64,000 nt of DNA, from assembly GCF_005843885.1 (NCBI RefSeq), contig NZ_CP040443.1:4154001-4218000 (forward strand), in the 5' to 3' direction. The position numbers were made by a program, and so were the translations under genes. Below, one piece after another: positions 1 to 6,718 of the stretch (position 1 is its first letter; every line of letters starts with the position of its first letter). Source of the stretch: Escherichia sp. E4742. Its GTDB lineage: Bacteria > Pseudomonadota > Gammaproteobacteria > Enterobacterales > Enterobacteriaceae. The notes below the pieces were generated by a model. It searched no databases and had not been told where the DNA came from. It worked only from the letters and a program-made list of their open reading frames with translations.

Positions 1-2
1 TG

Positions 3-905
3 TTATTTCCAAAAGCAAACTATGGCTTACAAGGAAGCCAACCCTCTGATGTTCGTGCGCATAATCGCGCTGCCAACGGCGCGTGTGATGAATACAAACA
101 ACTCAAGGTGCTCTCCATGGGAAGACAAAAAGCAGTGATCAAAGCTCGTCGCGAAGCAAAACGTGTGCTGAGACGGGATTCACGCAGCCATAAACAGCGT
201 GAAGAAGAATCGGTCACCTCGCTTGTGCAGATGAGCGGCGTAGAAGCCATTGGTATGGCCCGCGACAGTCGCGATACTTCGCCAATCGTGGCGCGAAATG
301 AAGCGCAATTGCACTATCTGAAGGCTATTGAGAGTAAGCAGCTGATATTCGCCACGGGCGAAGCCGGGTGCGGTAAAACCTGGATCAGTGCGGCAAAAGC
401 GGCAGAGGCCCTGATACATAAGGATGTCGACAGGATCATCGTCACCCGTCCAGTTTTGCAAGCCGATGAAGATCTTGGCTTCTTACCTGGGGATATCGCA
501 GAAAAGTTTGCTCCCTATTTTCGTCCGGTCTATGACGTGCTGGTCCGGCGACTGGGGGCTTCCTTTATGCAGTATTGCCTGCGACCGGAAATAGGGAAGG
601 TGGAAATCGCGCCGTTCGCCTATATGCGTGGACGTACCTTTGAAAATGCAGTTGTCATTCTTGACGAGGCGCAGAATGTGACTGCCGCGCAAATGAAAAT
701 GTTTTTAACCCGCCTCGGGGAAAACGTAACGGTTATCGTCAATGGTGATATCACGCAATGCGATCTGCCTCGCGGCGTGCGCTCCGGATTAAGTGACGCG
801 CTGGAACGTTTCGAAGAAGATGAAATGGTCGGGATCGTCCGGTTCGGCAAAAATGATTGCGTACGTTCGGCGCTTTGCCAACGTACGCTACATGCCTATA
901 GTTAA
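3..905 (+). CDS. phoH: PhoH, cytosolic ATP-binding protein (5' end outside window)
   Basis: PhoH-family P-loop NTPase, phosphate-starvation inducible in E. coli; its molecular role is poorly known. The Walker A motif GEAGCGKT lies about 81 residues after the internal MGRQ start, and a Walker B DEAQN lies near residue 183. The reading frame has no stop from the window edge to the TAA at 903-905, so the long form of the protein (354 residues in K-12, from memory) would begin upstream. Internal starts are GTG at 108 and ATG at 117, the latter giving 262 residues. I treat the gene as 5'-partial because the open frame continues to base 3. An intrinsic terminator follows directly. Confidence 0.9.
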   Translation, partial: LFPKANYGLQGSQPSDVRAHNRAANGACDEYKQLKVLSMGRQKAVIKARREAKRVLRRDSRSHKQREEESVTSLVQMSGVEAIGMARDSRDTSPIVARNEAQLHYLKAIESKQLIFATGEAGCGKTWISAAKAAEALIHKDVDRIIVTRPVLQADEDLGFLPGDIAEKFAPYFRPVYDVLVRRLGASFMQYCLRPEIGKVEIAPFAYMRGRTFENAVVILDEAQNVTAAQMKMFLTRLGENVTVIVNGDITQCDLPRGVRSGLSDALERFEEDEMVGIVRFGKNDCVRSALCQRTLHAYS

Positions 906-920
906 GCGTATTACAAGCGC

Positions 921-949
921 AGAGCCCGGGCTAACCGGGCTTTGTTTTT
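921..949 (+). terminator. phoH intrinsic terminator
   Basis: GC-rich stem (AGAGCCCGG paired with CCGGGCTTT, loop GCTAA) followed by GTTTTT, 16 bp after the phoH stop codon. Confidence 0.8.
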
Positions 950-1018
950 GATGTGTATGCCCGGAGTGCAAATTTATCTGAAACTACCTACAGCCGGTTT
1001 AGTTGCAATGCAGGATAG

Positions 1019-1879
1019 CTATTTTAAATAATAAAGTCTGTTCTCAATATATTCATTCATTTTTGTCAGCTCTTCTGCGATTTTTTCCTTGTTCAATTCA
1101 TTGTTGTCGGTCATGGTTAATAAAATCAATTTCTTTGTTTTTTTTGATAAAATTCCCGGATGGAAATTTCTGCTGCTATACATTTCATGAATAATGCTGA
1201 GTAATTCGTTATTGAAAAAATCAATATTATCCATGTTGTCGATTTGAGGGCTGCTGTCTTGAAAATTTTTAATAATTTTATTTATTTTGATAAGAAAATA
1301 AAACTCAATATTTCTCTGGGTTTGTTCTTCTGGTGTGAAAATTGGAAAGTCATAATGTTCACATATTGTATCATAATCATCAAACTTTTCGTTTTCAATT
1401 GACCATAACTTTCTCTTTTCTATTTTATCCTTCGTTGATTTTATCTCTGAAAACATTCTTTTTATTATCAATAAAATGATGGCCGTGACAAATAAAATAA
1501 TTACGCCAATATGTGTGGAGTAATAAAAAAGTAACATGATAAATGAAATTACTGGTAGTGCTAATGAAGTAATAATCAATAAGTTACCGACTTTACTATA
1601 TGAGTGTAGTTCAAAAATGAATTCCCTTTCGGCACTTGCGAATATGTAAAATAATGAGAAGCCTGTGTTCAGTAATGTTGATATTGCGAAACCTAACGTA
1701 GCCCACCACAGCGGAAAACTATTGGAGATATTAGCAGGGGGTACACTAAAAAGCCCAATAAAAAAGGTAAAGCAGGCTCCAGTAAGAATTGAGTGAAAAT
1801 ATGAAAACCATTTTATACTCTCCCCTGTATGATACCCTTTTTTATATGCACGCCAGGCGATCCGCTTTGTATTATACAT
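1019..1879 (-). CDS. Uncharacterised four-helix inner-membrane protein
   Basis: Not recognised with certainty. The 286-residue protein has four hydrophobic helices at about residues 24-46, 57-81, 99-120 and 123-141, then a charged, mostly hydrophilic C-terminal half (142-286), probably cytoplasmic. The ATG at 1879 is preceded by AAGGAT with about 6 nt spacing, which supports this start. The gene is strongly AT-rich compared with phoH and ghrA, suggesting horizontal acquisition. It lies in the interval that holds pgaABCD, ycdT and ycdU in K-12. YcdU is also annotated as an inner-membrane protein, so a distant YcdU relative is possible, but I cannot verify it. It is followed on the minus strand by convergent phoH. 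Confidence 0.75.
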   Translation of the reverse strand: MYNTKRIAWRAYKKGYHTGESIKWFSYFHSILTGACFTFFIGLFSVPPANISNSFPLWWATLGFAISTLLNTGFSLFYIFASAEREFIFELHSYSKVGNLLIITSLALPVISFIMLLFYYSTHIGVIILFVTAIILLIIKRMFSEIKSTKDKIEKRKLWSIENEKFDDYDTICEHYDFPIFTPEEQTQRNIEFYFLIKINKIIKNFQDSSPQIDNMDNIDFFNNELLSIIHEMYSSRNFHPGILSKKTKKLILLTMTDNNELNKEKIAEELTKMNEYIENRLYYLK

Positions 1880-2050
1880 GGTTCTATCCTTAAATTGATT
1901 TACTATGAAAAGTATACTAATTGATATTAATACATGCGCAAGATTATTATTAACATTGTATATAATTTACTACATCATCGCCCGAATCAATTCCATATCA
2001 GTTTGTGCATTAGATTAGTTGATAAATAAATGATTATGAACAAATGCATT

Positions 2051-2083
2051 TATCTGGTAATAGATTTAGCCTACTACCAGATA
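2051..2083. other. Inverted repeat, possible weak terminator
   Basis: Nine-bp perfect arms (TATCTGGTA and TACCAGATA) separated by 15 nt, just beyond the stop of the minus-strand gene ending at 2089. There is no clear U-tract on either strand, so it may be a weak terminator or an operator-like palindrome. Confidence 0.4.
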
Positions 2084-2088
2084 AACAA

Positions 2089-2466
2089 TCAGTTATTGTG
2101 GCGAATGATTTGGTAAAACTCGGCAGGTATGTTGGGGCCAAAACTCAGCGCATATTGATAACAAACATCTGTCCACTGATGGTTTTTGTAAAAAGCAAGA
2201 ATAACTTGTTTTACCATTTGGTATTCAATATCGAGTTCATCTTTTAAGTCGTTTTCAAATTCATACCATTTTAATTTTTCATTGTTGCTTAATTTTTCAT
2301 CGTATTTTTCAAATATATCGTGTGTACGATTAATGTTTCTTTCATTCCAATCCATTGAAATAGTTAATGACTCCACGGGATGATTATGGTAATCGATTAT
2401 GTCACCAAGGATACTTATATGGTATTTTAATTTTTCAATTTCTTTTGAGATTTCAGTTAAGTTCAT
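2089..2466 (-). CDS. Small acidic hypothetical protein, possible orphan immunity protein
   Basis: A 125-residue AT-rich gene with no signal peptide or membrane helix. It is predicted to be alpha-helical, with a charged N-terminal helix (EISKEIEKLK) and an aromatic-rich C-terminal part (residues ~88-118). The start ATG at 2466 has an upstream AGGA at good spacing. It lies 31 bp downstream of, and in the same direction as, a frameshifted gene fragment (2498-2829). A broken large-gene C-terminus followed by a small intact soluble acidic protein is the classic arrangement of polymorphic toxin (CDI/Rhs) CT-immunity remnants. That assignment is inference from layout only. I do not recognise the family, and it could be another small helical protein. 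Confidence 0.65.
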   Translation of the reverse strand: MNLTEISKEIEKLKYHISILGDIIDYHNHPVESLTISMDWNERNINRTHDIFEKYDEKLSNNEKLKWYEFENDLKDELDIEYQMVKQVILAFYKNHQWTDVCYQYALSFGPNIPAEFYQIIRHNN

Positions 2467-2497
2467 GCTTTATCCTCCATTTTAGAATTTGTAGAAT

Positions 2498-2829
2498 TCA
2501 TCGCAGATATGACATCTTGAGTCTTTGTTTGTAGATCATGAACATATGCGAGTCTGGAGTGCCTGAATGCCAACCTGTTTCGTAAGAGTTAAGATTTATT
2601 TTGCTTCAACAAGAAGCAGGTGAGTATCAGCATCAGGATCTTTTGTATCAAGAGTTCCTAAAGCAATATCGGAAACTCTTTTGTCTTGTGCTCGCTTCAG
2701 AAGAGCATAGTCATGCTGTCTGTTATTAAAGGATACTCCCATCCATTTACCCGCAATAGTTAGAATTGAATCACTTTGTACATTTATATTCAGCTTTTGC
2801 CTTGGTAAATAATAAATATTATTTCGGTA
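2498..2829 (-). pseudogene. Frameshifted C-terminal gene fragment, toxin-like position
   Basis: An open stretch without a plausible start runs from 2829 and encodes about 77 residues (including GKWMGVSFNNRQHDYALLKR and DADTHLLLVEAK) to a TAA at 2596-2598. The stop falls at a run of four A residues. Restoring a fifth A joins the frame to a further 33 coherent codons (INLNSYETGWHSG...) ending at the TGA at 2498-2500, so the natural C-terminus was probably about 110 residues in all. An isolated 48-codon ORF could start at the ATG at 2742. The 5' part of the gene is missing. The intact 125-residue gene follows after 31 bp. The family is not recognised; a role as the C-terminal domain of a larger secreted or phage-type protein is a guess. 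Confidence 0.6.
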
Positions 2830-3030
2830 TTATCTAATGCAAAAATGATTTTACAAAACAAGGTATCGCTTACCTCATCCTTTCTGAACGGAACAGGAGA
2901 CTATGTTGGGAAATTCCTCGTCGCCCTGCGGGCAGTCCGTTCACTGCGTTCGCGGTCTGTCCAACTGGCTGTCGCCAGTTGTCGAACCCGGGTCCGGGCT
3001 TCTCATCCCCGCCGGGCTGTGAAACATGCG

Positions 3031-3059
3031 AAAAAAAAGCCCGTACTTTCGTACGAGCT
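3031..3059 (-). terminator. Intrinsic terminator, distal repeat copy
   Basis: Read on the minus strand: AGCTCGTAC, GAAA loop, GTACGGGCT, then eight T residues. It lies in the partial repeat furthest from serX. Confidence 0.8.
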
Positions 3060-3212
3060 CTTCTTAAAATATGGCGGTGAGGCGGGGATTGACTCGCTTC
3101 GCTCGCCCTGCGGGCAGCCCGTTCACTGCGTTCACGGTCTGTCCAACTGGCTGTCGCCAGTTGTCGAACCCGGGTCCGGGCTTCTCATCCCCGCCGGGCT
3201 GTGCAACATGTG

Positions 3213-3241
3213 AAAAAAAAGCCCGTACTTTCGTACGAGCT
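3213..3241 (-). terminator. Intrinsic terminator, middle repeat copy
   Basis: The same 9-bp stem with GAAA tetraloop and T8 tract as the copy adjacent to serX, 182 bp further downstream in the tRNA direction. Confidence 0.8.
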
Positions 3242-3394
3242 CTTCTTTAAATATGGCGGTGAGGCGGGGATTGACTCGCTTCGCTCGCCCTACGGGCAGC
3301 CCGTTCACTGCGTTCACGGTCTGTCCAACTGGCTGTCGCCAATTGTCGAACCCGGGTCCGGGCTTCTCATCCCCGCCGGGCTGTGCAACATGTG

Positions 3395-3423
3395 AAAAAA
3401 AAGCCCGTACTTTCGTACGAGCT
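3395..3423 (-). terminator. serX proximal intrinsic terminator
   Basis: Nine-bp stem (one G-U pair), GAAA loop and a run of T residues on the minus strand, beginning 12 nt after the tRNA 3' end. It would end most serX transcripts before the repeat array. Confidence 0.85.
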
Positions 3424-3435
3424 CTTCTTTAAATA

Positions 3436-3523
3436 TGGCGGTGAGGCGGGGATTCGAACCCCGGATACGTTGCCGTATACACACTTTCCAGGCGTGCTCC
3501 TTCAGCCACTCGGACACCTCACC
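3436..3523 (-). tRNA. serX: tRNA-Ser(GGA)
   Basis: An 88-nt class II tRNA on the minus strand starting GGTGAGGTG and ending CCGCCA, with CCA encoded. The acceptor stem GGTGAGG pairs with CCTCACC. The anticodon loop reads CCTGGAAAG, giving anticodon GGA for UCC/UCU codons. A long variable arm (TATACGGCAACGTAT) and T loop GGTTCGAATCC are present. In K-12 serX sits in the same place, just upstream of ghrA. Confidence 0.97.
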
Positions 3524-3557
3524 AAATTGTTGTTCCTGTCTTGCTGGAACGGGCGCT

Positions 3558-3586
3558 AATTTAGGGAAATAGTCGCCTCGGGTCAA
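3558..3586 (-). promoter_or_regulatory. serX promoter
   Basis: Minus strand: -35 TTGACC (3581-3586), a 17-bp spacer, -10 TAAATT (3558-3563), followed by a GC-rich discriminator (GCGCCCG), typical of stringently controlled stable-RNA promoters. Confidence 0.75.
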
Positions 3587-3756
3587 CAAACTTTTTTAAA
3601 AAAAAGTGCGTTTATTCAAACTTCAATCAATTTGCGGCTTAAATAAGCAAGTTTTGCTTTTTTTGCCACCGACAGCAGATTTGCTATTCTGATGTTCCTT
3701 GCAGATCATAACAATAAGCGCGAATAAATTCCGCTCAACTCTTTTCGGGAGCCAAT

Positions 3757-4695
3757 ATGGATATCATCTTTTATCACCCAACCTTTGACTCAAAATGGTG
3801 GATTGAGGCGCTGAGTAAAGCGATACCTCATGCCAGGGTCAGAGCCTGGAAAAACGGAGATAACCAGGGCGCGGATTATGCGTTAGTCTGGCATCCTCCA
3901 GTTGAAATGCTGGCAGGACGCGATCTTAAAGCTGTGTTTGCACTAGGCGCCGGTGTGGATTCTATATTGAGTAAACTACAGGCACACCCTGAAATGCTTA
4001 AACCCTCCATTCCGCTTTTCCGCCTGGAAGATACCGGTATGGGCGAGCAAATGCAGGAATATGCTGTCAGCCAGGTGCTACATTGGTTCCGACGTTTTGA
4101 CGATTATCGGATCCAGCAAAATGCTTCGCACTGGCAACCGCTGCCTGAATATCATCGGGAGGATTTCACAATTGGCATCCTGGGCGCTGGCGTGTTGGGC
4201 AGTAAAGTCGCACAGAGTCTACAAATATGGCGCTTTCCGCTGCGTTGCTGGAGTCGCAGTCGTAAATCCTGGCCAGATGTACAAAGCTTTGCTGGAAGCG
4301 AGGAGCTGAAGGTATTTCTGAGTCAATGCCGGGTACTGATTAATCTGTTACCGAATACGCCCGAAACGGTCGGCATTATTAATCAACAATTATTCAATCA
4401 ATTACCGGATGGCGCGTATCTTCTCAATCTGGCGCGTGGCGTCCATGTGGTGGAAGATGATCTGCTCGCGGCGCTGGAAAGTGGCAAGATTAAAGGAGCA
4501 ATGCTGGATGTTTTTAATCGTGAACCTTTACCGCCGGAAAGCCCGCTCTGGCAACATCCACGCGTCACGATAACGCCACATGTGGCAGCTATTACTCGCC
4601 CCGTCGAAGCAGTGGAGTATATTTCGCGCACCATTTCCCAGCTAGAAAGAGGTGAGGCCGTCAGCGGGCAAGTCGACCGAGTTCTAGGCTACTAA
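3757..4695 (+). CDS. ghrA: Glyoxylate/hydroxypyruvate reductase A
   Basis: A cytosolic D-2-hydroxyacid dehydrogenase that reduces glyoxylate to glycolate and hydroxypyruvate to D-glycerate with NADPH. The 312-residue length matches E. coli GhrA. The Rossmann nucleotide-binding motif GILGAGVLGSKVA lies in the centre of the protein, followed by the family NLARG signature with the catalytic Arg and the terminal PHVAA motif with the catalytic His. It starts at ATG 3757 behind a GGGAG ribosome-binding site. ycdX follows 54 bp later on the same strand. Confidence 0.97.
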   Translation: MDIIFYHPTFDSKWWIEALSKAIPHARVRAWKNGDNQGADYALVWHPPVEMLAGRDLKAVFALGAGVDSILSKLQAHPEMLKPSIPLFRLEDTGMGEQMQEYAVSQVLHWFRRFDDYRIQQNASHWQPLPEYHREDFTIGILGAGVLGSKVAQSLQIWRFPLRCWSRSRKSWPDVQSFAGSEELKVFLSQCRVLINLLPNTPETVGIINQQLFNQLPDGAYLLNLARGVHVVEDDLLAALESGKIKGAMLDVFNREPLPPESPLWQHPRVTITPHVAAITRPVEAVEYISRTISQLERGEAVSGQVDRVLGY

Positions 4696-4749
4696 TAAAG
4701 CGCCAGGATTCCTGCTATCCTTGGCAAGAATTGAATACAGGAGAGAGTT

Positions 4750-5487
4750 ATGTATCCCGTCGACCTACATATGCATACCGTTGCCAGCACGCATGCATAC
4801 AGCACATTAAGTGACTACATTGCCCAGGCTAAACAGAAGGGAATCAAGCTTTTTGCAATTACCGATCACGGCCCGGATATGGAAGATGCGCCGCATCACT
4901 GGCATTTCATTAATATGCGTATTTGGCCACGAGTGGTTGATGGGGTAGGGATCCTGCGCGGTATTGAAGCCAACATTAAAAATGTTGACGGTGAAATTGA
5001 CTGTAGCGGCAAAATGTTTGAGTCGCTGGATTTAATCATTGCTGGTTTTCATGAACCGGTTTTTGCGCCACATGATGAAGCGACCAATACGCAAGCGATG
5101 ATCGCGACTATCGCCAGCGGCAATGTGCACATAATAAGCCATCCGGGCAATCCGAAATATTCCATTGATTTCAAAGCAGTTGCGGAAGCAGCCGCGAAAC
5201 ACCAGGTAGCACTGGAAATCAATAATTCGTCCTTCTTACACTCGCGCAAAGGCAGTGAAGATAACTGCCGTGCAGTTGCCGCTGCGGTGCGCGATGCTGG
5301 CGGTTGGGTGGCATTAGGCTCGGATTCTCATACCGCGTTTACTATGGGTGATTTTGAAGAGTGTCGTAAAATTCTTGACGCGGTTGATTTTCCAGAAGAA
5401 CGCATTTTGAATGTTTCACCGCGCCGTTTACTCAACTTCCTGGAATCCCGCGGTATGGCGCCGATTGCGGAATTTGCTGAACTTTAA
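4750..5487 (+). CDS. ycdX: PHP-domain zinc phosphatase YcdX
   Basis: A 245-residue PHP-family metal-dependent phosphatase. The N-terminal metal-binding motif DLHMHTVAS, the TDHGPD motif, a mid-chain SHPGN and the late GSDSH motif supply the His/Asp ligands of the trinuclear zinc site known for E. coli YcdX. The enzyme is cytosolic; its natural substrate is unsettled, and links to swarming motility are reported. A strong GGAGAG site precedes the ATG. ycdY follows after 22 bp, and YcdY is described as its maturation chaperone, so the pair is probably one transcription unit. Confidence 0.96.
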   Translation: MYPVDLHMHTVASTHAYSTLSDYIAQAKQKGIKLFAITDHGPDMEDAPHHWHFINMRIWPRVVDGVGILRGIEANIKNVDGEIDCSGKMFESLDLIIAGFHEPVFAPHDEATNTQAMIATIASGNVHIISHPGNPKYSIDFKAVAEAAAKHQVALEINNSSFLHSRKGSEDNCRAVAAAVRDAGGWVALGSDSHTAFTMGDFEECRKILDAVDFPEERILNVSPRRLLNFLESRGMAPIAEFAEL

Positions 5488-5509
5488 TTGCTTTTATGGA
5501 AATAAATAA

Positions 5510-6064
5510 ATGAACGAGTTTTCTATCCTGTGTCGTGTACTGGGGTCACTTTATTACCGCCAACCGCAGGACCCTTTACTGGTTCCGCTGTTTACCCTGA
5601 TTCGTGAGGGAAAGTTGGCAGCGAGCTGGCCTCTGGAGCAGGATGAGTTGCTGGCACGCTTGCAGAAAAGTTGTGATATGGCGCAAGTATCTGCCGATTA
5701 CAATGCGCTGTTTATCGGCGATGAATGTGCAGTACCGCCTTACCGCAGTGCCTGGGTTGAGGGCGCGACGGAAGCAGAAGTGCGTGCTTTTCTTTCAGAA
5801 CGCGGGATGCCGTTAGCAGATACACCAGCTGATCACATCGGCACGTTACTGCTTGCGGCTTCCTGGCTGGAAGATCAGTCAACGGAAGATGAAAGCGAAG
5901 CACTGGAAACGTTGTTCAGCGAGTATCTGTTGCCGTGGTGTGGCGCATTTCTCGGTAAAATTGAGGCCCATGCAACCACGCCGTTCTGGCGCACTATGGC
6001 ACCACTGACCCGCGATGCTATCGGCGCAATGTGGGATGAACTTGAGGAAGAAAAAGAAGAATAA
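5510..6064 (+). CDS. ycdY: TorD-family chaperone YcdY
   Basis: A 184-residue all-helical protein of the TorD/DmsD redox-enzyme maturation chaperone family, ending in an acidic Glu-rich tail. It carries the family-type sequence YNALFIGDECAVPPYRSAW. In E. coli, YcdY is reported to stimulate the phosphatase YcdX by aiding zinc insertion, which agrees with the 22-bp spacing from ycdX. It is cytosolic. Length matches the K-12 protein. Confidence 0.95.
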   Translation: MNEFSILCRVLGSLYYRQPQDPLLVPLFTLIREGKLAASWPLEQDELLARLQKSCDMAQVSADYNALFIGDECAVPPYRSAWVEGATEAEVRAFLSERGMPLADTPADHIGTLLLAASWLEDQSTEDESEALETLFSEYLLPWCGAFLGKIEAHATTPFWRTMAPLTRDAIGAMWDELEEEKEE

Positions 6065-6165
6065 GTGTGATCATGATCACTAGTGAATGCAACATCAAAC
6101 TCTACGTTGCATAAAATGTGTGCTCGATCTCATTCATGGCCGCGTTTTCTGCTATCATTCGCGGC

Positions 6166-6657
6166 ATGAACATACTTCTCTCTATTGCAATCACAACGGG
6201 CATTCTCTCCGGTATCTGGGGATGGGTGGCCGTTTCCCTTGGTTTACTCAGCTGGGCGGGTTTCCTTGGCTGCACGGCCTACTTTGCCTGTCCGCAAGGC
6301 GGCCTGAAAGGGTTGGCGATCTCCGCTGCAACGCTGCTTAGCGGTGTGGTGTGGGCAATGGTCATTATTTACGGTAGTGCGCTGGCACCCCATCTGGAAA
6401 TAGTTGGCTATGTCATGACTGGCATTGTCGCTTTCCTGATGTGTATTCAGGCCAAACAGCTATTGCTGTCATTTGTTCCGGGTACATTTATCGGTGCGTG
6501 TGCGACGTTTGCCGCGCAGGGAAACTGGAAACTGGTATTGCCATCTCTGGCGCTTGGGCTGGTGTTTGGTTACGCGATGAAAAACAGTGGGCTTTGGCTG
6601 GCGGCGCGCAGTGCTAAGACCGCTAACCATGAGCAACAAGTAAAAAATAAAGCGTGA
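6166..6657 (+). CDS. ycdZ: DUF1097 inner-membrane protein YcdZ
   Basis: A 163-residue, very hydrophobic protein with about five membrane helices covering nearly its whole length and a short basic cytoplasmic tail. It matches E. coli YcdZ, whose function is unknown. The open frame extends to an ATG at 6118, but the segment 6118-6165 encodes nothing conserved and the K-12-length start is MNILLS at 6166. Its stop codon lies inside a hairpin that serves as a terminator between this gene and convergent csgG. Confidence 0.92.
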   Translation: MNILLSIAITTGILSGIWGWVAVSLGLLSWAGFLGCTAYFACPQGGLKGLAISAATLLSGVVWAMVIIYGSALAPHLEIVGYVMTGIVAFLMCIQAKQLLLSFVPGTFIGACATFAAQGNWKLVLPSLALGLVFGYAMKNSGLWLAARSAKTANHEQQVKNKA

Positions 6658-6674
6658 GAGAATCACGCTTTATA
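6647..6674 (+). terminator. ycdZ terminator
   Basis: Stem AAAGCGTGA/TCACGCTTT with loop GAGAA, overlapping the ycdZ stop codon; the tail is AT-rich rather than a pure T-run. Confidence 0.55.
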
Positions 6675-6682
6675 TTGAATAC

Positions 6683-6714
6683 GTAAAAGCCGGATTAATA
6701 CTCCGGCATTTTTA
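6683..6714 (-). terminator. csgDEFG terminator (bidirectional)
   Basis: Stem GCCGGA/TCCGGC at 6689-6707 with AAAA on its left and ATTTTT on its right, so it can terminate both the curli operon from the right and ycdZ from the left. Confidence 0.7.
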
Positions 6715-6718
6715 TGGA

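Larger units (their letters stand above)
2919..3435 (-). repeat. 182-bp tandem repeats carrying tRNA-Ser 3' ends (2.8 copies)
   Basis: The sequence TGGCGGTGAGGCGGGGATT, which is the complement of the serX 3' end including CCA, recurs at 3072, 3254 and inside serX at 3436, giving an exact period of 182 bp. Two full units (3072-3253, 3254-3435) and a partial one (about 2919-3071, lacking the tRNA-derived 19 bp) are nearly identical, with only a few substitutions. Each contains several nested short palindromes and an intrinsic terminator reading with the tRNA. The layout closely resembles the 178-bp rtT repeats distal to E. coli tyrT, which also start with 19 bp of the tRNA 3' end. The stretch holds no convincing protein gene. 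Confidence 0.9.

Noticed and set aside
2919..3435. Possible CRISPR array because of regular repeats.
   Set aside because: Period is 182 bp with no variable spacers; the repeat contains a tRNA end and a terminator, and no cas genes are near.
2845..3589. Open frames across the serX repeats, on both strands (for example ones sharing PRLTAIFKEELVRKYGLFFH).
   Set aside because: They arise from translating tRNA 3' ends and terminator repeats, have no start-site support, and the 182-bp period is not a multiple of three, so repeats change frame.
3600..3757. Possible integrase or phage attachment site right of serX.
   Set aside because: No integrase gene and no tRNA-derived direct repeat on this side; only the serX promoter and ghrA upstream region are seen.
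6087..6341. 84-codon ORF overlapping ycdZ.
   Set aside because: Out-of-frame overlap of a recognised gene with no supporting signal.
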